NCBI GenBank assembly: GCA_016290335.1
Contig: JAEETM010000022.1
Location: 1-48,729 of the forward strand
Origin: Treponema sp.
GTDB taxonomy: Bacteria > Spirochaetota > Spirochaetia > Treponematales > Treponemataceae
Reading direction: 5' to 3'
Length of the DNA stretch: 48,729 nucleotides
The first letter of the stretch is position 1; the number at the start of each line of letters is the position of its first letter. The notes under the pieces are model-generated. The model made no database searches and was not told where the DNA came from. It saw nothing but the letters and a program-made list of their open reading frames with translations. Positions 1 to 7,676 of the stretch are shown one piece after another. A program made the translations under genes and the position numbers.

Positions 1-1114
1 CCTGATTTGCAATAAACTCAGTGCGCTGTTCACTTACCTTAAGCTGAGGAAGATTGAAAACAAGGGCAAGAAGCTCTGTCATTGGAATATAAGTATTATA
101 TGCAAGCTTAGATCTTGAATTATGTTCACGCTGATAACGTGTGTTTGCTATTTCAATATATTTTGTCATTACATCCTGTGCAGCCTGCTGGTGTTCAAGA
201 TTAAGAGTTGTGTTTACGGTAAAACCGCTTGTGTAAATATCATCAGAACCATAAATCATACTGCCAAGTTCTCGGCGCACATATTCTGAAAACCAAGGTG
301 CTTTATCATCACGAAGCATATAGGCCGAAGTAGAAGTTCTTGTATAATCAAAGTTGGACCAGTAATCTTCAAAAGAGGTGTCTGATTCTTCCTGAGTGAT
401 GTAGCCGGCTGCTACCATAGATTTAAGTACATCCTTCTGGCGGTCCATTGCCCGGTTAGGATGGTCGAAAGGATTATACAAAGCCGGATTAGAAAGCTGG
501 ATTACAAGAATTGCAGCTTCTGCCGGTGTAATGTTTGTTGCATCGTGTCCAAAATAATATTTTGAAGCGGCATTTACACCGTAAGTTCCACCGCCAAAAT
601 ATATTTTGTTAAGATAAAGTTCAAGAATCTCATTCTTAGAATAACGGCGCTCCATTTGAATTGCCCACCAAAGTTCTATTAACTTTCGCTTGTAGGTCAT
701 GTCTGTTCGGTCGCAGTAAAGGGTACCGGCAATCTGCTGGGTTAGGGTAGAACCGCCTCCAAGGGATTTTCCCATAAGCTTTCCGATTACAGCACGTAAT
801 ACGGCTTTTACACTAAAACCCTTGTGAGAAAAGAAAATCCTGTCTTCACGGGTAATAAGTGCGTCAATCAAATGCTGTGGAAGCTTTTTGTAGGAAATAA
901 TTTCGCGTTTTTCATCTGAAGCAAATTCTGTTATAAGCTCACCGTTTATATCTAAAAGCTTTGTAGGTAAGGCTGTGTTAAATTCTGTAATAAATTCTGA
1001 ATTCTTAATATTTTTAGTTTCTGAAAGACACCAGCCCAGTCCGGCACCTAAAAGGATTGAGAAAACAATAAGAAGTACGAATAGAAAAAAGGCTGATTTT
1101 TTGATTTTAATCAT
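1..1114 (-). CDS. Class A penicillin-binding protein (PBP1A-like), N-terminal part; runs off the window edge
   Basis: Peptidoglycan synthase; the visible 371 residues hold the membrane anchor (about residues 8-27) and the GT51 glycosyltransferase domain that polymerises lipid II. Translating the minus strand shows the GT51 motifs in order: EDRIFFSHKG (catalytic Glu90), GGGSTLTQQ, and RKLIELWWAIQMERRYSK followed by EILELYLNKIYFG. The transpeptidase domain with its SxxK serine should lie beyond base 1. The start ATG (1114-1112) is supported by a promoter whose -10 box ends 6 nt before it (see promoter entry); there is no Shine-Dalgarno sequence, so translation is probably leaderless. It acts at the outer face of the inner membrane. 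The family call is firm; which PBP1 paralogue this is cannot be decided from the visible part. Confidence 0.93.
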   Translation of the reverse strand, partial: MIKIKKSAFFLFVLLIVFSILLGAGLGWCLSETKNIKNSEFITEFNTALPTKLLDINGELITEFASDEKREIISYKKLPQHLIDALITREDRIFFSHKGFSVKAVLRAVIGKLMGKSLGGGSTLTQQIAGTLYCDRTDMTYKRKLIELWWAIQMERRYSKNEILELYLNKIYFGGGTYGVNAASKYYFGHDATNITPAEAAILVIQLSNPALYNPFDHPNRAMDRQKDVLKSMVAAGYITQEESDTSFEDYWSNFDYTRTSTSAYMLRDDKAPWFSEYVRRELGSMIYGSDDIYTSGFTVNTTLNLEHQQAAQDVMTKYIEIANTRYQREHNSRSKLAYNTYIPMTELLALVFNLPQLKVSEQRTEFIANQ

Positions 1115-1120
1115 AACAAT

Positions 1121-1149
1121 ATTATAGTAAAAAATACGATATAATTCAA
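1121..1149 (-). promoter_or_regulatory. Promoter of the PBP gene, TTGAAT-17-TATAAT
   Basis: Read on the minus strand, TTGAAT (1149-1144) and TATAAT (1126-1121) are separated by exactly 17 nt. Only 6 nt separate the -10 box from the ATG at 1114, so the expected +1 is the A of the start codon. Confidence 0.75.
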
Positions 1150-1164
1150 TTGGACTGTTAAGGC

Positions 1165-1195
1165 AAAAAAAAAGGCACGGATTTAGATCCGTGCC
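1165..1195 (-). terminator. Intrinsic terminator for minus-strand transcripts
   Basis: Perfect 9-bp stem GGCACGGAT/ATCCGTGCC (1174-1182 and 1187-1195) with a 4-nt loop. On the minus strand it is followed by nine T (1173-1165). It ends either the small RNA or the 3697-1328 operon transcript. Confidence 0.85.
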
Positions 1196-1256
1196 ATGCC
1201 CATCAGGCAATCGGGAACATGGGTGGGAGGGGAAAATGTCCCCGATACTATTAATA
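1165..1256 (-). ncRNA. Candidate small RNA with C-rich hairpin loop and intrinsic terminator
   Basis: On the minus strand there is an 11-bp stem (1246-1236 with 1220-1210, one G-U pair) closing a 15-nt pyrimidine-rich loop that contains CCCCUCCCACCC. A short hairpin (TGCC/GGCA) follows, then a perfect 9-bp terminator hairpin and nine U. A weak -10-like TATACA lies at 1268-1263; I see no good -35, so this could also be processed from the 3' end of the transcript of the upstream gene (1328-2395). C-rich loops in bacterial small RNAs often pair with Shine-Dalgarno sequences; that role is inference here. It does not resemble SRP RNA, tmRNA or 6S RNA as I know them. The 5' end is a guess. Confidence 0.45.
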
Positions 1257-1327
1257 TCGACCTGTATACCCGAAATCTTTAGCTTGAAAAAAAGATTTTT
1301 TTAAGATTTTATTTCCGTCAATAAGCC

Positions 1328-2395
1328 TTATTCTTCGGAAATCTGTAAGTCTACGGCGAGATTTGCCTTGTAAGTTTTACCTTTAATTGCAGAAATTGAC
1401 CTGATTATTTCGTAATCTCCAATGATGAACGTTACTTTATGTTCGCCTTCGGAGATGATTATTTCTTTTCCTGTTTCAGCAAAATCTTCTCCATCAAGCT
1501 GAATCTTTGTACCTTCCGGTGCTGTAATGATAAGGGTAGGCTCAATGCTTTTAAGCTGGATTGAGAGGTCTGATTTTTTAGCCTGTTCAATGCGTACTGT
1601 TCTTACTTCAGTTCTGTAGCTTTCTGAAATAACAGAAACAGTGTGAATGCCTGTATTCAAAAGAATGCTGTCAAAAGCATCCTGAACCGGATTATCGTCA
1701 ATGAAAACAGTATAGAATGGTTCTGTTTCTGAATCATTTTCGGATTCTTCACTTTCAGAAGCCTGTTCCTGTGCCTGCAGCTCTTCTTTTTTATCATGCA
1801 GCTGAAGTTCTGCTTCCTGAATATCAAGATTTAATATACCTTTATCTGAAAGGACAGGCTTAATATGCATTTTTATTTTTGAATCAAGAACGGAATCCGG
1901 CACACCTTTCATAACCTGCTGCAGCCTCAGGAAAATATAATTACCCGAAATGTCAGGCCTTTTGTCCAGACGTGTTGTATACTGATTTGTCTTAAATTGC
2001 TTTGTATCTGTTATAGGAATCTGTAAATACCACGAAAGCTTACCCGGAAGTACTTCAAAAAAGATTTTATTGCCGGAAAAGTCTATCTGTGCTGTAGCCG
2101 GAGAAGGATTAACTGAATCATAAACTATACAGGCACAGCAGTCCCGCCATAAAGCCGTTTCTTCCGGAATAGACATTTTAATTTCAATGCCTTCAATAAA
2201 AGTTCTTGATTCAGGCAGGAAGATTGCAAGAGCATCATTTAATTCAAGGGCAGCTTCTGCTTCGGAATTAACATCTTCTGAAATATTAACAGTATGCAGT
2301 CTGGCAACCCTGAATTGTTCTGCAAAAACAGGAATCGCCATCATAGCGAATAAAGAGAAAACTGAAACTGTATATTTCCTTAAACTAAACATCAT
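1328..2395 (-). CDS. Secreted protein with C-terminal PEGA-like domain
   Basis: 355 residues. An N-terminal signal peptide (hydrophobic core about 9-24, ending near VFAEQ) predicts export to the periplasm. The middle has an acidic Glu/Ser-rich linker around residues 205-225. The C-terminal third contains a segment resembling a PEGA beta-domain: PTLIITAPEGTKIQLDGEDF, then a GEHKVTFIIGDYE stretch. PEGA domains occur in surface and envelope proteins, but I recognise no catalytic residues and assign no function. The start ATG overlaps the stop of the upstream M23 peptidase gene (ATGA), so the two are probably translationally coupled and functionally linked, perhaps in cell-wall or envelope maintenance (inference). 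It is the last gene of a three-gene minus-strand operon. Confidence 0.75.
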   Translation of the reverse strand: MMFSLRKYTVSVFSLFAMMAIPVFAEQFRVARLHTVNISEDVNSEAEAALELNDALAIFLPESRTFIEGIEIKMSIPEETALWRDCCACIVYDSVNPSPATAQIDFSGNKIFFEVLPGKLSWYLQIPITDTKQFKTNQYTTRLDKRPDISGNYIFLRLQQVMKGVPDSVLDSKIKMHIKPVLSDKGILNLDIQEAELQLHDKKEELQAQEQASESEESENDSETEPFYTVFIDDNPVQDAFDSILLNTGIHTVSVISESYRTEVRTVRIEQAKKSDLSIQLKSIEPTLIITAPEGTKIQLDGEDFAETGKEIIISEGEHKVTFIIGDYEIIRSISAIKGKTYKANLAVDLQISEE

Positions 2396-3315
2396 TTTAA
2401 TCTGAGTGATGACGAAGGATTCTGCGCAATTCCATCCTTGCGTATCTCAAAATGAAGATGTGGGCCGGTTGCCATACCGGTGCTTCCAACGTATCCTATT
2501 ATATCACCTTTTTTTACAGAATCATAGTTTGAAATTGCAATTTTTGAAAGATGTGCATAAATACTTGTCATTGCACCATCATCATGCGAAAGAATAATGT
2601 AATTTCCAAAAGTTGGGTCATTCTGGTAGCAGATTGCATCAAAACCATCTTTTATGGCATAAACAGGAGTGCCTTCTGCGGCTGCAAGGTCTATGCCGTT
2701 ATGATTCTTCCATTCACCAGAAACAGGATTTTTGCGCTTTCCGAACTCAGAAGAAATCCAATAGGAATCTTTGTTGATTGGAAGCCGAAGCTCTGAATCA
2801 AGAAAGTAAGCCCTTTCTGTAGGCGTGAATCTTCCGTTTATAAGGAAAATGAACTCATCCTTTTCGGTGTTGTAGTAAATGTATTTGCCGGGATTTTCAG
2901 AATTAAAATACCTTTCCTGGAGTAATATTTCAAGGGAATTAATACCCTGTTTTTTGCGGATAAAAAGTCCTGGTGCAGTTGGCAGAAGGAGCGTTTTTCC
3001 ATAGAGGGATACTGTTGAACTTTCAAGGCAGTTAAGCGTTGCAATTGTATCGTAAGGAATGTTGCAGCGGGAAGCCAGTGCTATAAGCGTCATTTTCGGA
3101 TCCACAACATTGTATTTAAATACAATAAGGTCTGGAGTACGTCCGGCTGCAATGTTCTTGTAATTATCTTCGACAATATAGGAATACTCTTTGTAAAGCA
3201 AATCTGAAGATTTCATTTCTGTAATTTCAGGAATTGTTTTCTGTGTATTCTGGGCATAGAGCAGGGGAGCAATTAATAAAAATGACAGGAAAAGGATTCT
3301 TGTCTTTTTATTCAT
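2392..3315 (-). CDS. LysM/M23 family metallopeptidase (murein hydrolase-like)
   Basis: 307 residues with a signal peptide (about 1-21). Residues about 64-113 look like a degenerate LysM peptidoglycan-binding module (VFKYNVVDPKMTLIALASRC and onward). The C-terminal M23 domain has the zinc ligands intact: NHNGID (His205, Asp209) and GPHLHFE (His286, His288), so an active lysostaphin-type endopeptidase is expected, cutting peptide cross-links of murein in the periplasm. Some M23 proteins with this layout are activators of other hydrolases, but those usually lack the ligands. It overlaps the upstream membrane-protein gene by 8 bp and the downstream gene by 4 bp. Confidence 0.9.
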   Translation of the reverse strand: MNKKTRILFLSFLLIAPLLYAQNTQKTIPEITEMKSSDLLYKEYSYIVEDNYKNIAAGRTPDLIVFKYNVVDPKMTLIALASRCNIPYDTIATLNCLESSTVSLYGKTLLLPTAPGLFIRKKQGINSLEILLQERYFNSENPGKYIYYNTEKDEFIFLINGRFTPTERAYFLDSELRLPINKDSYWISSEFGKRKNPVSGEWKNHNGIDLAAAEGTPVYAIKDGFDAICYQNDPTFGNYIILSHDDGAMTSIYAHLSKIAISNYDSVKKGDIIGYVGSTGMATGPHLHFEIRKDGIAQNPSSSLRLK

Positions 3316-3697
3316 GGCGTATCCTGTTTAGAATAAAATTGAAAAGTGCAAGAATTGATATTGTAAGAACTAAGATTAAAAGTGCAAAAAGTTTTTTTTC
3401 ATTCAGTACAAGCTTTATTGAAAATACAGCGCCTGCAACCGAAATAAGAAGATTACCAAAAAACTTTATTACGGAAGAAATGCTGCTCTTTTTTATTTTG
3501 CTGATTATAAGAAAAAGTGCGGCAATTCCAAGAAGTGTAAGGATAGTTATTGTGTAAACCTTTGGGAAGGAAATTGAAAACTTCCATAAAGGCCAGACAA
3601 GAATGACTGATGCAGAAATACAAAGAACAATAAGCAGTAAAAACCGCATTAAAGAGAAAAACTTATTATTTGTCAACAGACTTTGTTTGTCTTTCAT
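3308..3697 (-). CDS. Small multi-pass membrane protein of unknown function
   Basis: 129 residues, very hydrophobic, with about four predicted membrane segments (roughly residues 17-36, 47-64, 74-95 and 101-121) separated by short Lys-rich loops; no signature motif recognised. The coding sequence overlaps the M23 peptidase gene by 8 bp, so they are surely co-transcribed. A role in anchoring or regulating the peptidase is possible but unsupported. The ATG at 3697 has only a weak purine-rich stretch upstream. The 50-bp gap to the ferredoxin gene on the same strand shows no strong terminator, so the ferredoxin promoter may also drive this operon. Confidence 0.7.
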   Translation of the reverse strand: MKDKQSLLTNNKFFSLMRFLLLIVLCISASVILVWPLWKFSISFPKVYTITILTLLGIAALFLIISKIKKSSISSVIKFFGNLLISVAGAVFSIKLVLNEKKLFALLILVLTISILALFNFILNRIRHE

Positions 3698-3747
3698 TTT
3701 TTCTTTGCGAAGTAAAAGGCTGCATTCTGTCGGAATATCAGAAAAAA

Positions 3748-3918
3748 TTAGTCCTCTTCAACAATAGCTTCTGCAGGACATTCAGCTGCACATGTACCAC
3801 AGCTGATACATTTTTCTGCATCAATAACGCGAGTTCCATTCTGTTCAGAGATAGCTTCTACAGGACAATCTGGCTCACAGGCACCACAATTTACACACTG
3901 GTCGGTAATTTTATACAT
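3748..3918 (-). CDS. 2[4Fe-4S] bacterial ferredoxin
   Basis: A 56-residue gene. It has two canonical CxxCxxCxxxCP motifs: [12 protein letters not shown] (Cys8, 11, 14, 18) and [12 protein letters not shown] (Cys37, 40, 43, 47), the classic clostridial-type two-cluster ferredoxin, a soluble low-potential electron carrier for enzymes such as pyruvate:ferredoxin oxidoreductase. The length is typical. The start ATG (3918-3916) has an AGGAG ribosome binding site 7 nt upstream and a well-formed promoter beyond it. It is divergent from deoC. Confidence 0.95.
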   Translation of the reverse strand: MYKITDQCVNCGACEPDCPVEAISEQNGTRVIDAEKCISCGTCAAECPAEAIVEED

Positions 3919-3948
3919 TTATTTGCTCCTATAAAATATATTCATTAC

Positions 3949-3977
3949 ATAATACATTATGCATTGGTTTTTCGCAA
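3949..3977 (-). promoter_or_regulatory. Promoter of the ferredoxin gene, TTGCGA-17-TATTAT
   Basis: Minus strand: TTGCGA (3977-3972), 17-nt spacer, TATTAT (3954-3949). Unlike its divergent neighbour deoC, it is followed by a normal leader with an AGGAG site before the ATG. Confidence 0.7.
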
Positions 3978-4029
3978 CTATAATAACTGGTCAAAATACC
4001 CTAATCGGAACATAGAATAAATAAAAAAA

Positions 4030-4058
4030 TTGAAAAATCAAAAATAGTAAAGTATACT
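4030..4058 (+). promoter_or_regulatory. Promoter of deoC, TTGAAA-17-TATACT
   Basis: TTGAAA at 4030-4035 and TATACT at 4053-4058 with a 17-nt spacer. Six nt separate the -10 box from the ATG at 4065, with no Shine-Dalgarno sequence, so the mRNA is probably leaderless. Confidence 0.75.
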
Positions 4059-4064
4059 TTGATT

Positions 4065-4775
4065 ATGACTAAGAAAGAAATTGCATCGTATATCGATCAG
4101 ACAGTATTGGCTCCTGATGCAGGAGTAAAAGAAATTACACAGGTTTGTAATGAAGCTATACAATATGGTTTTGCTTCTGTATGCATTAATCCGGTTTATG
4201 TTCCTTATGCAGCAACTGCTCTGGAAAAGACTGATGTAAAGGTCTGTACAGTAATCGGATTTCCTCTTGGCGCAAGCACCTCTAAGGTAAAAGCAGAGGA
4301 AGCAAAAAATGCCATTCTGAATGGTGCCGATGAAATTGATATGGTAATCAATATTGGTGCTGCAAAGGACGGTCGTTTTTCTATTGTTGGCAGTGATATT
4401 GCAACTGTAGTTAAAGCTGTAAAAAGCGCCGGCAGAAAAGTTCGCCGAAAGGTGATTGTAAAGGTAATTATAGAAACCTGCCTGCTTGACGACAGTACAA
4501 TAAAAATGTGCTGTATGTGTGCAAAGAAAGCTGGAGCAGATTTTGTAAAAACTTCTACGGGCTTTGCAACACCAAAGAGTCTGGATGGTCAGCTTTTACC
4601 AAATGGTGCAAGCGTTCATCATGTACAGCTTATGAGGGAAACTGTAGGTCCTGATATGGGTGTAAAGGCTTCAGGTGGAATACGTTCGGCAAAAATGGCA
4701 GCCGCAATGATTGAAGCCGGTGCAAACAGAATAGGCACTTCGAGCGGTGTAAATATAATTGAAAATTGGGAATAG
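4065..4775 (+). CDS. deoC: Deoxyribose-phosphate aldolase
   Basis: 236 residues. It cleaves 2-deoxyribose 5-phosphate to glyceraldehyde 3-phosphate and acetaldehyde in deoxynucleoside salvage (cytoplasm). The class I aldolase residues are visible: Schiff-base Lys162 in FVKTSTGF, the second Lys201 in GVKASGG, and Asp92 in EIDMVIN. I chose the ATG at 4065; an in-frame TTG two codons upstream (4059) lies immediately after the -10 box and is unlikely to be the start. No other deo genes are adjacent. Downstream are two inverted repeats and a bidirectional terminator shared with greA. Confidence 0.96.
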   Translation: MTKKEIASYIDQTVLAPDAGVKEITQVCNEAIQYGFASVCINPVYVPYAATALEKTDVKVCTVIGFPLGASTSKVKAEEAKNAILNGADEIDMVINIGAAKDGRFSIVGSDIATVVKAVKSAGRKVRRKVIVKVIIETCLLDDSTIKMCCMCAKKAGADFVKTSTGFATPKSLDGQLLPNGASVHHVQLMRETVGPDMGVKASGGIRSAKMAAAMIEAGANRIGTSSGVNIIENWE

Positions 4776-4847
4776 CGAAAGTTTCTGCGGATTGGTTACC
4801 GTTGACGAAATCTACTTTCGCTTGCAGTTTTGCATAGCAAAACTGCA
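4775..4847. repeat. Nested inverted repeats in the deoC 3' region
   Basis: GCGAAAGT (4775-4782) pairs with ACTTTCGC (4814-4821). Directly after it comes a perfect 11-bp hairpin TGCAGTTTTGC/GCAAAACTGCA (4823-4833 and 4837-4847, 3-nt loop). Neither has a T-run; they precede the real terminator at 4865. Confidence 0.6.
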
Positions 4848-4864
4848 GACATTTGATCAAAAAA

Positions 4865-4896
4865 AAGCTGCCTGAGAAATCAGACAGCTTTTTTTT
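4865..4896. terminator. Bidirectional intrinsic terminator between deoC and greA
   Basis: Stem AAGCTG-C-CTGA / TCAG-A-CAGCTT with one internal mismatch and a GAAA loop, flanked by eight A on the left and eight T on the right. It therefore ends convergent transcripts on both strands. Confidence 0.88.
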
Positions 4897-4936
4897 ATTT
4901 ATGCGTTACCAGCCAGGCTTTTGCTGGCATTTGCCA

Positions 4937-7633
4937 TTAGATTTTTGCCTTTTTGATGCTCTTGATTACGTATGAATATTCGTGGCCGTCTACAACGTAT
5001 GTTGCAGTTTCGCCAACCTTCTTATCCATAATTGCATTTCCAAATGGAGACATGTAAGAAATAACATTGTTTGCAATGTCAGACTCCCATGGACCAAGGA
5101 TAGTGTATTTTTCATCTCTATCCATTTCATTGTTATGCAAGGTAACTTCTGTTGCAAAAGAAACAACGCTTGTTGTAATAGTTGTTGGATCGAATAAAGT
5201 AGCCCGGTTGAGCTCTTCCTGGAGTCTTGCAAGTGTAAGGTTGAGCATGTGCTGCTTGTCTCTTGCAGACTTGTATTCGGCATTTTCTTTAAGGTCACCC
5301 TTTTCTCGTGCTTCAGATATTTCCTTAGCATTTGCAGGAAGGTCAATATTCTGGATTCTATCAATTTCTCCTTTTTTCTCTTCAAGCTTCCTGGCAGTAA
5401 CAAGCATACCCTTAGGCTGAGTTGTTTTCTCTTCAGCAACACGGAACTTGTAGTCCGGATATTTTTCAAGAATCTTGTTTCGCATCTGAGCTTTGTATAT
5501 AGGATCCATATCGGCAATATCATCAATAAGGGTGTAAATTTTCTTTACAGTAGCTTCATCTTTGCTGAACATATATTTGAAGATTGTTTCGTCCTTGAAA
5601 AGAAGAAGGGTAGCATTCTTATTGATTTTCTTATTCTCAGTTGTATTAACATGGTTATTGATTTCACGGAAAGTAAGCTCAATAATATTAATCAGAGTAA
5701 TAATCTGTTTTTCGTAATTTACGCCAGCATCCTTATACCAGTCTTTATCCTGGCACTCTTTGAAGAAGAACATTACAGTTTCGCGGTAATCCTTGAAGTT
5801 CTCAAAACTTGTTCTTACAAGCTTCTGAACATCTGCAGTGTGTCCTGCTTCTACAAGAATATTAAGAAGTGAACCGTCAAGAACTACAGGGAACAGCTTG
5901 ATGTACTGAACATTCCAGTCTGCAAGCATCTTAATGCTTTCAAGGAAGTCCTTTTTAAGAGTTGTATTCTTGCTGTCCTTAAGAAGAAGATATGTTTCTT
6001 TAGGATTTTCAAGTCTGTTATAAAGTTCAGAGAATGTTTCTTTGATAGGGAAAGCAAACTGTCTGTCTATTCTGCTTACAGCCTTAACAACAAGGTAAGA
6101 TGCAATAACAAACTCGTTTACCTTTGAAATGTTCTTTAAGTAACCTGTGAAGTATGAATACATTTCTGCAAAAAGCTCGCTTGATTTGTCTGTAAGGTCG
6201 CTGTTTACATATTTCATAAGAATATCAATTCTTGCAAAGAATTGTTTCTGTGCCTTAAACTCGTTTGAAAGCTTTTCTTCAGGTGTAATTTCATGGTCGC
6301 GTACTGTGTAAAGGTTGATGTCGCTTGGATTTACACCAAAAATAGCGTTTGATTCAAGCTCTTTTTTTGCAGCTGTATTCCATGAAGTCCATTCCCCTGC
6401 AGAAAGAATTGAAGGAACAAGCTCAGATTTGATTCTCTTAAAGTCGCAGTTGTTGTCAAAGCTCTTTATAATTGTCTTGAGAGCCCAAATCTTATCTTCC
6501 TTAACGCGTTTTGCAAGGATTTCCTTTTTCTTTGTAGCTTTAAGAACCCATATATGGTCTTTAGAAAGAGGTTTGAGTGCAGTAACAGCCATCTTAAGTG
6601 AAATATTGTGGATACCGCCTGTTCGTCCAAAGTTAATTTCAAGCATATCTTTTTCAAGCTTAAGGATTTTACCAACACCCCAGTTTCTGTGGAATACAAA
6701 ACTACCCTTGTCAAAAGCAATATGCTTTTCAAAGTCGTTGATTGCTTCAAAAACATTTCGGTAGTTCTGGGTAAGGTTTGAAGATCTTATATATTCTTCA
6801 AGCTGACTGTGATTCTTATATTTACCACGGTAGCAGTCTGTAATTTCTTTTCTTGCCCATGTATCTTTTGGTTCAATTTCAAGATTCTGCTTAAGGATTT
6901 CAATAGCGATATCCCAGTTTTTCTTGTCTTTATAATAGTTGTAGAGCTCCTGCATTAAGGTTGTAGTCTTGATTTCGCCGAAAGTCTTTGCAATCTTTCT
7001 GCGTACAAGCTGGAAGAAGTCAATTTCGTCTGGAATGATTGAAACAAGCTTAGACCAGATATCCTTACATGAAGTATAGTTACCAATGTTGATATATCGG
7101 AGAACGGCTTTCTTGTAATAATCAATAGTATTTTCAACGTCACCTTCGCTTTCGTAGTGTTCGGCAAGAACTTTTGCAAGGTCAGCTTCTTCAAAATCAA
7201 TCTTTACGATTTTTGTATAAAGATCCCATACCTTATTATTATTTTCTGCAGCATAGCTTCCTGCAAGAGTTTTAAGAGCAAACTTATTGTTTGGATCTTC
7301 TTCAAGAATGCTTTCACAAAGATAAGTAACAATTGCTTCCTTGTGGTTTTTCTGGAAAATATCAACAAGAGCCTCAAGCGAAGAGTTGTCAATTGTTCCT
7401 TTCTGAATAGCGAGCATACCTGAAAGATAAAGCGCAATAATACTGTCTTTTGTGTGTGACAAATGAGCTTCGCAAACTTCAAGAACTTCATCTACGCAGT
7501 TTTCATTGCGAGCCTGTTCTACGATTACCGCAAGTTCCTTAAGATTGTTTTGTGTGTAATTGCTGATAGTTGCTCTTGTCCATGTTTCTTCTTTCAGCAT
7601 ATCCTGAACTGAAATAATTAAAGTTTCTGCCAT
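4937..7633 (-). CDS. greA: Transcription elongation factor GreA with long N-terminal helical/TPR extension
   Basis: 898 residues from the ATG at 7633, which has AGGAG 8 nt upstream; the earlier GTG at 7642 overlaps that site. The last ~155 residues are a complete GreA: coiled-coil hairpin with the tip GDLKENAEYKSA carrying the acidic residues that stimulate RNA polymerase transcript cleavage, then the FKBP-like C-terminal domain. The first ~740 residues are helical repeats resembling TPR, plus a short beta segment (FVFHRNWGVGKILKLEKDM) that recalls a Tudor/RID-like fold. Ordinary GreA has about 158 residues. From memory, Borrelia GreA is of similar (about 900-residue) size, so this is a known spirochaete trait rather than an assembly error. 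The function of the extension is not known to me. Operon with the upstream TPR gene. Confidence 0.93.
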   Translation of the reverse strand: MAETLIISVQDMLKEETWTRATISNYTQNNLKELAVIVEQARNENCVDEVLEVCEAHLSHTKDSIIALYLSGMLAIQKGTIDNSSLEALVDIFQKNHKEAIVTYLCESILEEDPNNKFALKTLAGSYAAENNNKVWDLYTKIVKIDFEEADLAKVLAEHYESEGDVENTIDYYKKAVLRYINIGNYTSCKDIWSKLVSIIPDEIDFFQLVRRKIAKTFGEIKTTTLMQELYNYYKDKKNWDIAIEILKQNLEIEPKDTWARKEITDCYRGKYKNHSQLEEYIRSSNLTQNYRNVFEAINDFEKHIAFDKGSFVFHRNWGVGKILKLEKDMLEINFGRTGGIHNISLKMAVTALKPLSKDHIWVLKATKKKEILAKRVKEDKIWALKTIIKSFDNNCDFKRIKSELVPSILSAGEWTSWNTAAKKELESNAIFGVNPSDINLYTVRDHEITPEEKLSNEFKAQKQFFARIDILMKYVNSDLTDKSSELFAEMYSYFTGYLKNISKVNEFVIASYLVVKAVSRIDRQFAFPIKETFSELYNRLENPKETYLLLKDSKNTTLKKDFLESIKMLADWNVQYIKLFPVVLDGSLLNILVEAGHTADVQKLVRTSFENFKDYRETVMFFFKECQDKDWYKDAGVNYEKQIITLINIIELTFREINNHVNTTENKKINKNATLLLFKDETIFKYMFSKDEATVKKIYTLIDDIADMDPIYKAQMRNKILEKYPDYKFRVAEEKTTQPKGMLVTARKLEEKKGEIDRIQNIDLPANAKEISEAREKGDLKENAEYKSARDKQHMLNLTLARLQEELNRATLFDPTTITTSVVSFATEVTLHNNEMDRDEKYTILGPWESDIANNVISYMSPFGNAIMDKKVGETATYVVDGHEYSYVIKSIKKAKI

Positions 7634-7676
7634 ATTTAACACTCCTGTTGGTATAAACTTTTGTCAGGATCGTGGA

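Noticed and set aside
5249..5872. 207-codon plus-strand open frame inside greA
   Set aside because: It lies wholly within the greA reading frame on the other strand and is rich in Phe/Ser/Ile, typical of an antisense shadow.
7634..7642. GTG start for greA three codons upstream
   Set aside because: The GTG overlaps the AGGAG ribosome binding site that is correctly spaced for the ATG at 7633.
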